Source of the DNA: Brassica napus
Lineage: Eukaryota; Streptophyta; Magnoliopsida; Brassicales; Brassicaceae
Length of the DNA: 64,000 bases
NCBI RefSeq assembly: GCF_020379485.1
Contig: NC_063446.1
Coordinates: 19,665,525-19,729,524 of the forward strand
Direction: 5' to 3'
Part shown: piece after piece, positions 10,018 through 21,457 of the stretch
Position numbering within the stretch: position 1 is the first letter of the stretch
Layout: each line of letters begins with the position of its first letter
Notes under the pieces: model-generated
What the model was told of the DNA's origin: nothing
The model's database searches: none
Seen by the model: only the letters and a program-made list of their open reading frames with translations
Position numbers and translations under genes: made by a program

Positions 10018-11720
10018 ATGAAGAGTCACGACTGTCACGTTTTCATGCAGCGGCTCCTACCGTTCGCAATGACGGAGCTATTACCGAAACATGTTCATGA
10101 AGCAATATCCGGTAATGAAATTAACTTTTCAAATTATATATAAATTTATTGTCTCTGGTAATTGAAATAATATTTTTGTTTGATGATGAATTTGTAGGAG
10201 TTGGAGCATTTTTTAGGGATTTATGCACTCGGACATTGACTGAGGATGGGATCGAGTTGTTAGCCAAGAATATTCCGGTTTTGCTTTGCAATCTGGAAAA
10301 AGTCTTCACCCCATCTTTTTTTGATGTAATGGAACATCTCATGATTCATCTACCTCTTGAAGCAGCTCTTGGGGGCCCTGTGCAATTCCGATGGATGTAT
10401 GTATTTGAGAGATTCATGGGATATCTAAAAAAGTTTGCCAAAAATCTGGCCAAAGTCGAGGGTTCGATAGTTGCAGGAAGTTTGACGGTGGAAACTTCAC
10501 ACTTTACATCCTACTACTTTAGCCCAACCGTTAGAACGAAGAAGACCGCTCCTAGACGATACGACGACAGAGGAGTTGCGCCTTCATATCTTGTTACATA
10601 CGTTCCTGACATATTTTGTCAGATTGGAAGACTTGCTGGCAAAGTGAGAGAAGTTTGGTGGGAAGATCATGCACATGCTCATGCGGCTCACATTTATATT
10701 ATGCGAAACATTGACTACTTGCAGGAATTTGAAAGGTATAGTACTCATACAAATTGAACATATATAAATTGTATTGATTACTTTGGTTTTATATTTACAT
10801 ATATGCCTAACAAATAACAATTCTTATATGCAGCATATTCAACTTACAAATTCGAGAACACTATCCTAATTTAGAAGAAAAGGATTATGAGCAGTTGAAC
10901 GAACGAGATTATCCTGGGTGGTTAGAATACTATGTACGTACAATCTTTAGACTTTTTAAATTAAAATGACTTATTTTAATATTTATATACTTTGAGCAGG
11001 TGAAAAATGGATGTCATGACAAACCAATTCCGCGATGGTTGTATGAATTTGTTGACAAACCGGTTGCTAAGATCACTACTGCTCCAATGTACTTCACTCG
11101 TGGATACACTTTTCATACGTACACACACGGTTCGAAGAGATCAAGCGAATTTTGGAATCCAACTCCAAGGTGAAACTGACTTCTACGGTGTATTGCAACA
11201 GATCATAGAAGTCACTTACCCGGGAAGCATCAACTTAAAATGCGTATTATTTAAGTGTGATTGGTATGATCCAACGATTGGCCGAGGGGTCCGAAAAAAT
11301 AACCTTGGGGTCATTGATGTCAATGCAAATAGACGTTATGCAAAATTCGAACCATATTGCCTTGCATCACAAGCATATCAAGTATGTTTTCTTCCATATC
11401 CAAGGATTAGAGAAAGGCGTGAAAGGTGGTTATCAGTGATTAAAGTGAATCCGCGAGGGCGTATAATCGTCGGAGAAATTGCCGATGTCGCTATGCAGGC
11501 CGAAAGAGTTGCTGAAATGTCTGTCCCAACCGAATCGACTGAGAATATTTTACACATCGATCCAGATAACCAAGAAGCAGAAGTCATTGTTGATGATTCC
11601 ACCGAAGGGTCTGTTTCAGAAGAAGACGAGTTTGATGCTGAAACTGACGAAGATGACATCACAAATGATGAGGCTGAAAATAGAGACAATGAAAATGTAT
11701 CTGAAAATGAATCTGATTAG
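10018..11720 (+). pseudogene. TNP2-type CACTA transposase, C-terminal remnant (DUF4218 and DUF4216)
   Basis: Exon pieces were inferred from GT-AG junctions: 10018-10111, 10198-10735, 10834-10933 and 11000-11720. The first two encode DUF4218 (HDCHVFMQRLLPFA, then GAFFRDLCTRTL, NLAKVEGSIVAGSL and SHFTSYYF). The last encodes DUF4216 (TDFYGVLQQI, then LKCVLFKCDWYDP and YPRIRERRERWLSVIKV) with an acidic tail. A one-base frame change near 11140-11150 breaks DUF4216. The catalytic Transposase_21 region is absent. The equivalent region of the second CACTA element (43560-45220) is clearly homologous. The protein would bind and cut element ends, but this copy cannot do so alone. Confidence 0.85.
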
Positions 11721-12141
11721 ACAAAATTTCACATTTATGCTTTATTGTCTTGTATTTGAATTTTTTTTTTAAAAAAAATATAACAAGATGCGATGGAATT
11801 GCGACGAAATTGCGACGGAATTGCAAGATTTCCTCGCAACTCCCTTTCAAATTTGTGACGGATTTGCATGGTCATCCTCGCAATTCCGTCGCAACTCTTC
11901 GAACCACTAGCCAAAACCCTAAACGAATCCCTAAAACACAGCCGTTGCAATTCGCTCGCAAATTTGCAAGGGATTTGCAAGGGATTGGCGTCGAATATTA
12001 GGTTAATATATAAAGACAGTTAACCCTTCTGCTCCATTACTCTCTGCCGTCAAAGAAAAAAAAAGAATATAAATCGTCCCTCCTCTCTGCGTATCCTCCC
12101 CGGTCTCTCTCTCCCCGCAGCCTGATGTCTCTTGTCAAGTC

Positions 12142-12540
12142 TCGCCGGACTCTCCCGCCTCTCCTCTCCGCCGTATCTCTCTCTCTGTGCCTCTCCTTTC
12201 GCAGCCCACGCCTCAGTCTCGCCGGACTCTCCCGCCTCTCCTCTCCGCCGTCTCTCTCTCTCTCTGTGCCTCTCCTTTCGCAGCCCTCGCCTCAGTCTCG
12301 CCGGACTCTCCCGTCTCTCCTCTCCGCCGTATCTCTCTCTCTGTGCCTCTCCTTTCGCAGCCCACGCCTCAGTCTTGCCGGAGTCTCCCCCTCTCCTCAC
12401 CACCGTATCTCTCTCTCTGTGCCTCTCCTTTCGCAGCCCACGCCTCAGTCTTGCCGGAGTCTCCCCCTCTCCTCACCGCCGTATCTCTCTCTCTGTGCCT
12501 CTCCTCTCCGATGTCTCAGTCTCGCCGGATCTCATTCTCT
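12142..12540 (+). repeat. C/T-rich minisatellite in the 5' leader of the CACTA TNPA-type gene
   Basis: Six copies of a 70-79 bp unit begin with tctcgccgga or tcttgccgga at about 12142, 12217, 12296, 12373, 12449 and 12519. Each contains tctctctctctgtgcctctcc and ttcgcagcccacgcctcag. It is open in all three plus frames because it is C/T-rich and repetitive. The resulting Leu/Ser/Arg/Pro-rich translations are unlikely to be real proteins. Confidence 0.85.
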
Positions 12541-12690
12541 CCACTCTCTCCTCGCCGATCCACTTCGATCTAGGTCTCCTTGCCGGATCTCCTTCTCTCA
12601 ACCCGTCTCTCGCCGGATCTCTCTCCTCACGGTCGTCCTCATCCGCCGTCATACTCGCCGGACTTCCACCGTCATTATCTCGAACCGGCT

Positions 12691-13023
12691 CTGTCCCTTT
12701 TGAAAGGTTACAAATTTTGGTCTATGTTTAAGTTTAATTATCAGTTTAGGTTTTGATTATCAGTTTAGGTTATCGATTAGTGATGATTCTGTGTTTAGTT
12801 AGGGTTTTAACTATTTAGGTTTGGTTAATTTCTTGGCAGATGTCAGGAAATGATTCTCTGTCCATTTTGAAAGGTTACAAATTTTGGTCTATGTTTAAGT
12901 TTAATTATCAGTTTATGTTTTGATTATCAGTTTAGGTTATCGATTTGTGATGATTCTCGGTTTGGTTAGGGTTTTAACTATTTAGGTTTGGTTAATTTCT
13001 TGGCAGATGTCAGGAAATGATTA
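12691..13023 (+). repeat. 167-bp tandem duplication spanning an intron and the TNPA-type start codon
   Basis: The segment from ctgtcccttttgaaagg (12691) to the ATG phrase atgtcaggaaatgatt (12840) is repeated from 12858, with its ATG phrase at 13007. The offset is 167 bp. The copy duplicates the 3' splice-site context cttggcag/ATG, so two alternative start exons exist. Confidence 0.8.
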
Positions 13024-14532
13024 TAGCCGCTATCTATCTACTGGTGGTAAGAAGACTTCTGGTAGTAAGAAGAGTTCTGGTAGTACGAAGAGTTCATCCC
13101 GTCATACCAATCCGGGTAGTTCTTCTAGTTCCCAGATGGCCGAGAGTTTGGCTGTTCCTAATAGCCAGACGCAAGCTTCCCCTCCAGCTCCCGCCCCAGC
13201 TCCTGCAGCTCCCGCCCCAGCTTTGGTAAGTTTTTTAATTTTAATTCATTATAACTATTTATAATATTTTCATATTCTTATAATTTAGTTCTCTCAATTG
13301 CCTTGAATTTCCTGTGATAGGTTTGATGACGATGTAAGCGTTGCTGCATCGGTCCGTCAAATCTTTGAAAGAGATTTCAAAGAACCGCATGCTAATTGGA
13401 AGCAAACCCCCGGGGATGTTGTGAGACGTTGGTTTGAATCCTTTGCGGTAATTCATTTAATTTTCTTGAATTTTAAAATTTGTAAAAAATTAATTTTATG
13501 TTCATGAATGTCTATTAATTTGCCTTTTTGTTGTGTCAGCAAATGTATCATTGGGATTCCGGTATAACATCCCTCATTCGCAACTCTTTCGAGGCTAAAT
13601 TGAAACTCCAGTTGACTCGCCAAGTTAGTCGGTGGAAGAGTAACTGGCGGAAAAAAGGCGATGCAGCTATGCCTTTGTGGTTTGACCCAAATGTTTGGGC
13701 TGGTCTTGTTGCTTATTGGTTAGATCCAGAATCTGAAGTCCGGAGTTGTAACAGTCGGGCAGCTCGTTACTCTGACCCTGATGGACATGGACCGTCTAAG
13801 CATCGTTCAGGTCAGACTTCCTTCAGGGCCCGTGCACGAGTGATTGTAAGTTCTTGTTTTTCTTATCTTAGTTAATTTAAGTTGTGTTCTGAAATTGCCT
13901 ATTTTATCTAAGTTGTGATCTCATTTTTAAGGTTTAACTTGATCTTTTAAATTGTAGGCTGAGCAAACTGGATGTTCTATTCCAGACTTGCTTGGGGTTC
14001 TCGAGATCACTAAACGAAACCCGGATGGTTCTTTTGTTGATGGCAAATCTGAGCAGCTCTACAACGATGTGACATCTAAATTTCAGGAATTATCTCAGGC
14101 TGCTAGTGATGATCCCGAGAGCACTGGTTCTAGTGGCCTCTCTCCAATGGAAAAGAACAAGATCTATTGTGAGGTAATTTATCACTGCTTTCAATCTCAA
14201 ATTTTTTAAAGTCTTCTTTGATATTGATCCTTCTTTGATTTTTTATGCAGTTCGCTCCCCGCAAAAAGGGACGACTGTATGGAGTGGATTCTCTAAATAC
14301 ATCTTTACGATCTGTTCCTGCTTCGTTTCCTTCTAGCAGTACTAGAGACCAATCTTTGGAGAAGATCATCTATGACCAAGCTCAAAAGATTGAGAGCCAG
14401 GGAAATGAAATTTCGAAGCTGTACAAGATCGTTCGTCATCTCGCTAGCAAAGACTCTACCGTGGCCGACATTCTCCAGTCTGAAGACGTGTCTTCTGCTT
14501 CTGGTGATGATGATGAATCTGATGCTATTTAG
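13007..14532 (+). CDS. CACTA TNPA-type protein (plant transposase Ptta/En/Spm, Transposase_24)
   Basis: Inferred exons are 13007-13225, ~13321-13447, 13540-13845, 13958-14173 and 14251-14532. The protein starts MSGNDYSRYLSTGGKK with a Ser/Lys-rich then Ala/Pro-rich low-complexity head. The conserved family core follows: VRRWFESFA, WKSNWRKKGD, WAGLVAYWLDPE, KHRSGQTSF, ITKRNPDGSFVDGKSEQLYND. A C-terminal coiled coil (about DQAQKIESQGNEISKLYKIV) precedes an acidic end. Such proteins bind the subterminal repeats and help TNP2 excise the element. Exons 1 and 2 do not join in phase with the obvious splice sites, so either a different acceptor is used or the gene carries a one-base lesion. Confidence 0.7.
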
Positions 14533-15036
14533 TTTGTTTTCTATCACTTTCTAATGACTTGAAACTTTTTTTGTATGTGTTTGTGTAATGACTCTTGAAT
14601 TTCTTTCTATTTTAGTAATATTTTCGCTAACTATTTAAATATCTTCAGAATTTTATAAATGTATAATAATTTATAAAATTTCAAATTATGCAGGAAAAAA
14701 ATTAATTAATCGCAAATGACTTGCAAATTTGCGACGGAACAAGCCTCGCAATTTTGCGACGGAATAAAATCCTTGCAAAATTGCGACGAAACTGTTAATT
14801 GCAAAATTGCGAGGAACAACTAAACCGTCGCAAATTTTTGCGAGGAAATCAGTTCCGTCGCAAATTTGCGAGGAATATCATTCCGTCGCAAATTTGCGAG
14901 CGTTTTGCATGTGATTTTCATTTGCGACGAGCGATTTGCGAGGGAACGTGGTTTCTCGCAAAACCCTCATAAGAAGCGATTTGCAACGGAATTGCGATGT
15001 TGTTTTCCCTTGAAACTGACGTGTTTTCTTGTAGTG

Positions 15037-15211
15037 GTTGCTATATTTTCCATCCCTGAATCTATCTCTCCGTTCGATGGGAATTCCTAGGCATGGTGGG
15101 ATCAGTTGGTAGCTTCCAGTCTGATTCCTGGGATTGCATGGCCCCTTAAAATACTGAAGTACCTTGTGAACAGCCTTGAGATGTGTTGTGCGAGGAGCAG
15201 AGGAAAACGTT
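15037..15211 (+). other. Unidentified coding-like fragment right of the CACTA element
   Basis: Directly after the CACTA tip, one frame reads VAIFSIPESISPFDGNS, stop, then AWWDQLVASSLIPGIAWPLK and ILKYLVNSLEMCCARSRG. The composition looks like real protein rather than noise, but I do not recognise it. It carries an internal stop and is probably a gene fragment predating the CACTA insertion. Confidence 0.35.
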
Positions 15212-15611
15212 TTAGATCACTCTGTTTCAATTTTTTTGTATTTTTTTTATTTTTTAATAGAATTTTTATCATAATTTTGATATCATATTCATATCATATT
15301 AAGTAGTAATTATAAAAATTATATATATTAATTATCAATTGGATTTTTGCTAAACGGAGCCTGGATACTTAATTTTATTAGTCCGATCACGTAAACCATA
15401 AAAAAAATTTGATAATCTAATATCAATCTAAATACTTCCTGCATTTAATTTTAATTTATTTTTTGCGCTTCGCGTTACAAATTTTTGATAATTCAATCAA
15501 TTTTTTTGAGCGAAATAAAGTCACGCCTCCAGATAATTGGCGCCCCTAATAAGTGTATATATTTTGGCGCCTAAAGCCTTTGTTTTAGGAGTTTTAGCCC
15601 AGGGCCGGCCA
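15212..15611. other. AT-rich spacer
   Basis: No gene seen. T- and A-rich. A ggcgcc phrase appears twice (about 15540 and 15575) and gggccggcc near 15602 could be a worn transposon tip. Confidence 0.35.
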
Positions 15612-15880
15612 TGTGTCTATTGCTCTTGCATAGCTCTCTCATCAACGCAGTTAAGATATCACTTCCGTCAAGTGTAATTAAGATATCACTTCCGTCAAGT
15701 GTCTACTGCTCTTGTTGCATAGCTCTCTCATCAAAGCAAATGAAACCCTTGCTATTCAGCTAAATACTGAAGTTCAGAAATCAGTACTTCATTCATTGCC
15801 TCTAATTACTTCATCTTGGTACATATTATTCTTTCACTTCTTTCCATAACTCAAATTCTCTTGGACCCTTGCCTTACTTT
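15612..15880. repeat. Repeat block, copy B (homologue at 588-920)
   Basis: Shares the ordered motifs of copy A: ctactgctcttgttgcatag, ctctctcatcaaagcaaatg, ttgctattcagctaaatac, gaagttcagaaatcagtac and the ending ctttcacttctttccataac. It contains a local 27-bp duplication of ttaagatatcacttccgtca. Confidence 0.65.
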
Positions 15881-16071
15881 CAAAGCCTGGAGTGTAGACT
15901 CTGGAGCCACCCTTAAACCAAAAGTTGATCGTTGAGAATCAAGAGAAAAGAAAGGGAAGAATATTGCTCGAAGTTGATCGTTGAGAATCTTAACATAAAG
16001 ACTGATCTTGGTGTCTTCAATATGACACCAATAAAACATAATACAAAGCGAAACCTATCATTTTTAAGAAA

Positions 16072-16322
16072 TACTCCCTCCGTTCCTTAAAGTTACTTAT
16101 TCTAAAGAAAAAATTTGTTTCAAAATGATCCATTTTTTACATTTTCACTGTATTTTTATTAACTAATTGCAAACTTCAAAAAATTTAATTGCACTAGTTG
16201 AATTTTTATTGGTTTAAAATTATGGAAAAAAAGATAAACACAAAAAAATATGTAAATGTAATGTGTTTTATTTAAATGTGTGAAAAATTTAGAATATGTA
16301 ACTTTAAAGAACGGAAGGAGTA
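16072..16322. mobile_element. MITE with CTCCCTCCGTTCC terminal inverted repeats (TA target)
   Basis: Starts TACTCCCTCCGTTCCTTAAA and ends with the inverse aaagaacggaaggagTA, about 250 bp in all. AT-rich interior without coding capacity. The TA at each end fits a Tc1/mariner (Stowaway-type) insertion. A related element sits at 55552-55797. Confidence 0.85.
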
Positions 16323-16481
16323 AATAATATCAAATATATGACAACTTCTGAATATATTTGTGTATATATGTTATCTTCTTCGGATCACTGAAGCAACACT
16401 ACTGATTATTTTAAAAGAGATGAAAAACAAAAACTGAAAAGAGGGGCTATAAAGGAGAAAGAAACAGAAGAATCTGAGACT

Positions 16482-18723
16482 TTAGTTGATCTCAATGAAG
16501 AGACTTGCTTGAGGATGCAAACCTGCATCTTTCAGTGACATCGACTCTTTGTCTCTTCCATACACTGTTCTTGGAAAGTTTGTTATTAAGCTATACTCTT
16601 CTGTTGCTAGCACTCCAAGTGAATCAACGTAATCATACAATGTCTGTATCTTGGTATTGCTTTCAAACCTCCTCCCTTTTCTTTCTCCATTCGGGAACCT
16701 CACCAAAACCTACATTTTCATGGCGAATAAACACAGTCCACGTGTTACCATATATACCAACAAAAGCCAAAACAGACTAAGTAAGAGTATGACGTTTTAT
16801 GAGCAAAGAATAAAGTAATGAATGGCAAAGAAAGGAGGAGAAACTTACTTGTGTAACATCAGGTCCTTTCTCAGGTTCGTCTCCAAGAGCAAGTGCTTTC
16901 TCTTGTCTCATTCTCACTCTCGCAGCTTCTCTCTCTGCAGCTTCACGCTCTGCTCTCTCCCGAGCCTCTTCTTCTTCTTTGCGTTTCCTCTCTGCCTCAG
17001 CAGCTTCCCTCTCTAAACGCTCTGCCTCTTCTTGCCTCTGTCTCTCCCTTGCCTAATCAACACAAAAAAAAAAGATGAGCTTACAGACATTATCACAATA
17101 GATCTTGTAAACAGCAGGAAGGGAAATATACTTGATCAGCTTCAAGAGCAGCCCTGTAGGCAGCATCTTGTTCCTCTCTCAGGCGCAAATTGGTCCTTCT
17201 TTCCTCTGCCTCAACCCTTGCAGTTACAAGAACAGGTGAACTATCTTCCACAACTCTTTGCAGTATAGCAATCATTTCTTCTGGAGTTTTCGGTCCCTCC
17301 ACCTGCCACAAGCAAAAGGAACAAAGAACACAATAAAACTAAGAACAACGTCTCCCCTCATACCACATACACTACAAAACTCACACAAGCTTAGTAGCAG
17401 AATGACTGCAATACAGAGTCACAGATAAAGGCAGAACCAAACAACTATCTCTACCCAATTTCACTAGTAAAACCTTCAACAAGATAGTAGTTACCACAGA
17501 GTACCGAAACAGTTCCCTAATCACATAAGTGACGTAACAATCCTGTTACCAGATTCAAACCAAGTCTACTTAAAGTTGCAAAATAACTCTTACTAGTTGC
17601 TAAATATCCTCTTCGATCACACCACATATACTACTAAACTCATACAAGCTTTACCAGGAGAATAACTGCAATGATGAGTTACAGATGAAAGCAGAATCAA
17701 ACAACTATCTTTACCCCTTTTACTACTATTCACTTCAACAAGATAGTAGTTAAGACACAGTTTCAAAGCAGCTCCTTAAGTTTACTTAAAGTTGCTAAAT
17801 TGCCTTTTAGATTACATTCTTTCAGACATACACTAATCACTGAAGACCAATCCAAGAATCACCACACAAAATCAATGATGAAAGACTGTTACTTTTACCT
17901 GCTGAAGAAGAGCGATTCTCTGGTTAGCAGCAGGCATAACCACAGCGCAAAACGGAAACCTAGACGCCTTCAAGCTATTACTCATCTTAAACCCTTCACT
18001 AGCTCGAATACTACCTCCCCAGCAAACAAAATTCTCATTCAAAAACGCCACAAACACTTCGTTGCAAAGCGTCCCATCACAAAACACAGGCGTATCAGGA
18101 TGATCAGGAGAGTGCAAGTAAACGAACAAGAGCTTAAACTCGCTCCTAGATCGCTGAAGCGCGTCCATGAAACCTTCCGGTACAAAGCCAGGCTTGAAAG
18201 CGTTCCTCCCGTAATCTCTATCGAACAAAGCAATGAACTCCATCGCTTCACCTGCTGCCGAAGAAACCGGCGGCAAAAGCCGAGCCGATGATGAGTCAGA
18301 GCCACCACGACGTCCTCCAAACCCTAACATACCGAGAGAGTACGATAAAACTCCACCGGCGGCCCAGAACCCGAACCCGATGGCGCCGGAGACTAACCCT
18401 AAGCTACCGGAGACGATCGAGATCGGTAGAGTGATGATCCTCCACGCGATTCCCGGAGGTCTGAGTCCTCTTTCGAGTTCTGAATCGTCGTGGATTCCTC
18501 GAGGAGGGTAATCGTTCGTTTCGGGATTCGCGGTGGAGTGATCGCCATCGATGTGGGAAGAGGAAGCGTCGGCGTCGTTATCGTGTGGGTCAGATGAAGT
18601 GAAGGAGGAGATGGCGAGTTCGAGGTCCCAGCCATGAGCTTGGAGGATCTCGTTGCACAAATCGGGATCTTCGAGACCTGTTATCGCTTGGAAGTAACCT
18701 AATTTGTCGGCCGCATCAACCAT
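16482..18723 (-). CDS. PUX10: PUX10-like UBX-domain protein (CDC48 adaptor)
   Basis: Four exons on the minus strand with GT-AG junctions, all in phase 0: 18723-17899, 17302-17132, 17052-16849 and 16709-16482, giving 475 aa. Domains: UBA-like helix bundle at residues 5-42; a long hydrophobic stretch at about 92-135 (ITLPISIVSGSLGLVSGAIG) suited to a membrane or lipid-droplet hairpin; UAS/thioredoxin-like domain about 150-300; charged Glu/Arg coiled coil about 305-390; C-terminal UBX domain from VLVRFPNGERKGRRF to SLFIEIN. Arabidopsis PUX10 anchors CDC48A on lipid droplets for removal of ubiquitinated oleosins. Length is near that of PUX10 (about 480 aa by recall). The next gene on the same strand is the small acidic protein at 20464-20718. 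Looks intact. Confidence 0.92.
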
Positions 18724-20463
18724 TATCACAAAAGAGAGATCTTCTTCACTTCGCCTCTCTCTCTAGAAACAAGAGAAAACTGTGCTGATTAATGGTTGAT
18801 CTGTTCAATAAACAGTGACGATGGCCACGAATTAATTACCGAAAGTACCCCCCTCGACTTCAACACGGCGGCGTTTTGATAACCAAACCCGAAAGTGGTT
18901 CGATTAAACCATCTGGTTAAGAATCAATTGGTTTCGAATTGCTAAAGGTGCTTAGCTTCAATTTTTTTTTCTCTCTACTGCTTTAGTATACCTTTCATTT
19001 ATGCAAAGCGATGTTTTTTCAAAGGCAATCCATTGTTTAGGATAAGGAATAACTTTTTGAAGTAAAAGGTGAGCTAGCTTCCAGCGATATATCACTAACA
19101 CGAACACATTGCAAAGTAACAAAACAGAAAGATGGAAATTGGAACTACACGATATAAACATTTCAAGCGAGATTCTTACTCTTTTTTTTTTTAAATCAAA
19201 TTCTTATTCATGTTTAAGCCAATTAAAAAAAACATTCTTAATTATTTTGAGCAATCAAAGTGAAATAAATCCAGAAAGGAGGGAATGAAAGATTGGATGC
19301 TTCTTTTTCAAAAGGCGATCACTGTAAAATGCTTTGCACTGGGTACTAGAGCAGCCTTTGTTGAAATGGTCATGCCAAATTTCCGAACATAACCTCAAAT
19401 TTCTAGAAGAGAGATTGATAATGATTGAGAAAAGCTAGTGGTAAAAACTGAGACAAAAGGCAATGCTTGCAGATTAAGAGCTGGGTGCTAGTAGGTAATA
19501 ACAACCCAATGTGGTCCTCAGAGTCAATAATAGTGCTTTCAACATAGCAACTTTTCAAAATCGCTTTAGCAATTGGAACGAAGAGTGTAAAACTCATTGC
19601 AACTCATCATCGGACCGGACCACCAAGCACAACTTTTAAATATAAGAACCATCTTTATGTACTTACCAAGCAATGCTTTGTTTTCTAAATTAATTTTGTA
19701 TCCAAAGTTAAAGTCAGATCCAAAGTAAGCATCGAATTAAACTTCCATATACTCAGAAAAAAATGTAAGCTAAGAAACAACTTCCACTTAAACTTGTTTA
19801 CTATAAAATGTGAACTGGAAAACAAAAACATATTCTTTGTATCTAAAGTTAAAGTCGGATCAAGGAATGAGACAAACAACATATATAAGCTAAGAATCAA
19901 ATGACAACTTCCACTCAAACAAGGCAATGTGCTTCACTAATCTATCCTACAACTACAATCCTTACAAGCTTAAAAAGATCACCTCACAATCAAAGACCAG
20001 AAAGATGAAACCAGATTACATATGCGATTGAGCGATTCCCACCACCAAAAAGTTGTTCTTTGCCTATGGTTTTCTCAACAGAGAAATGCGCATACAATCT
20101 TTACTCTTAACATAAAAACTAAAGATTAGACTTAGAACGCATGCACAATTTTTTTTTTTTTGATTTTGGGATTCAGGTGTATAAACAATATAACCATAGG
20201 CAAATCGTGTAACCTTCAAAGAAAGAAAATCTACAAATTGCTCCAAAATCCAAAACCAAGCATATATAAAATATATAAACCTTCACAAATCATGAACGAA
20301 GACCAACCATATCCGTTCAGAGGCAAGCATAATCAGTTTACACATAAACATTCGGAGAAAAAGGAAAAAAATTAGATATCAAATCCGCCATATACAATCA
20401 AAAGTTTCTGAACGTCTTACATCGTTGATTAAATTCCTAAAAACCGAGGGATTACCGGAGAAT
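18724..20463. other. Intergenic region between PUX10-like and small acidic protein genes
   Basis: About 1.7 kb without a supportable gene. The first 120 bp are the probable PUX10-like leader and promoter. An imperfect ~150-bp direct duplication is present: tccaaagttaaagtc (about 19700) through acaacttccactt, repeated from tctaaagttaaagtc (about 19840). The right end would be the 3' UTR of the small acidic protein. Confidence 0.5.
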
Positions 20464-20718
20464 CTAAACGATGTCGTCTGGTTGAGGAGCGGCGGAGAGA
20501 GCAAGGGGACGGCTGTTGGATTCCTCGTTGTCGTCTTCGTCGTCATCATCATCGAAGGTAGATAGGTTCACGCAGGAGCAGCGCTCGAGGGAGGCGAAGA
20601 ACGCGGAGATGACGGTGGCGCCGAACCAGCTCGCCGCCTGATCTAGCTTCTCAAGGGAAGCCGTGCTGAGATTGGAGGCGGTAGAGGCCGTGGAGTTGAT
20701 GCTGCTGCTTTTGTCCAT
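20464..20718 (-). CDS. Small acidic-tailed plant protein of unknown function (84 aa)
   Basis: Single-exon frame, ATG at 20718 to stop at 20464. The N-terminus [20 protein letters not shown] is Ser/Thr-rich. A conserved-looking middle, [20 protein letters not shown], is followed by an acid run [12 protein letters not shown] and a short tail. No known catalytic motif. It resembles a short conserved angiosperm protein that I recall next to PUX10 in Arabidopsis (At4g10810-like), which supports it as a real gene. The downstream plus-strand tRNA and RNA candidate suggest a short shared spacer. Confidence 0.75.
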   Translation of the reverse strand: MDKSSSINSTASTASNLSTASLEKLDQAASWFGATVISAFFASLERCSCVNLSTFDDDDDEDDNEESNSRPLALSAAPQPDDIV

Positions 20719-21158
20719 GGCTTCTCAGATTCGATTTGAACCTCTTCTGAAGATGAAGATCGTGTTTTAGGGATTTGAATCCTAGAGAAGGTGAATTGGG
20801 GATTTTGTACCCGATACGCGATGGAGAAATTTAGAAATATAGAGAATGTATTTTATGTATTACGTATTACAAACCCGGTTTCGAAACCCGGGGATAAGCA
20901 ATCTTTTAAATTTATAACAAACTACTACATGCGGACGTGTGTTAGTAATATGGGCCTAATCTCTGTCCAATTTCTTAATTGTTTTTTAATGGATGTTTAA
21001 GAAAGCTGGAATTGAAGATTTTGAATTTTATTCGTAGAGAATTGGTAGATTCTTGTTTGTCATACGCAATGTAGAAAATATGTAACCAGATGAAATGTAT
21101 TTTTCATTTTTACGTTTTTCTATTTAATAAAAGTATAAATATGTGGCTAATAGCAAAA
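20719..21158. other. Spacer between small protein gene and tRNA
   Basis: Holds the likely promoter and leader of the minus-strand small-protein gene (20719-20800). The rest is AT-rich with no feature seen. Confidence 0.4.
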
Positions 21159-21229
21159 GCGCATCTGGTGTAGTGGTATCATAGTACCCTCCCACGGTAC
21201 TGACCAGGGTTCGATTCCCTGGATGCGCA
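21159..21229 (+). tRNA. tRNA-Gly (anticodon CCC)
   Basis: A 71-nt cloverleaf. Acceptor stem GCGCATC pairs with GATGCGC, discriminator A at 21229. The A-box lies in the D arm (TGGTGTAGTGGT). The anticodon stem GTACC/GGTAC encloses loop CTCCCAC, giving anticodon CCC. The T-arm carries GGTTCGATTCC, the B-box. No intron. It reads GGG glycine codons. The downstream T-tract needed for Pol III termination is not strong until about 21251. Confidence 0.95.
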
Positions 21230-21390
21230 ATAAAAATTATCTGGATTGATTCAATTTTTTCTTTTCTTATACTTTTGGCGAGTTTAAGACATGAATTGGG
21301 TTCTGGTCGCGGTCCGAAAATATTATGGGCTTGAACCGGAACCTACTGGTTAAAACTAAAACTAAATATTGTGGCTTAAGCTAGATATAT

Positions 21391-21435
21391 AATCCCACAT
21401 TGGAAGAAACAAAAGTATTAGACCTACATATATAG
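21391..21435 (+). promoter_or_regulatory. snRNA-type promoter: USE and TATA, Pol III spacing
   Basis: ATCCCACATTG at 21392-21402 matches 10 of 11 positions of the plant upstream sequence element RTCCCACATCG. A TATATA box lies at 21429-21434, 26 bp downstream. In plants the shorter USE-TATA spacing (about 23-25 bp) specifies Pol III (U3, U6, MRP-type genes) and the longer one (about 34 bp) Pol II. The spacing here is nearer the Pol III class. Confidence 0.65.
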
Positions 21436-21457
21436 ACAAGAAAACAATAAATCAATT

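Larger units (their letters stand above)
9967..15036 (+). mobile_element. CACTA (En/Spm) DNA transposon, left end missing
   Basis: The right terminus reads tgttttcttgtagtg ending at 15036, the inverse of the canonical CACTACAAGAAAAC tip. It is preceded by a subterminal array of gcgacggaa / tgcgaggaa motifs (about 14700-15000). A second array of the same motif is at 11790-11990 between the two element genes. The element carries the tail of a TNP2-type transposase and a full-length-looking TNPA-type gene. No left CACTA tip was found and the transposase begins mid-domain near 9967, so the 5' part is deleted. Confidence 0.85.

Noticed and set aside
12125..12731. Long overlapping plus-strand frames rich in Leu/Ser/Arg/Pro
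   Set aside because: They arise from the C/T-rich minisatellite, which is open in all three frames and has no domain similarity.
19403..20375. Several 60-80 codon frames between PUX10-like and small-protein genes
   Set aside because: Short, AT-driven, without motifs, splice logic or conservation clues.
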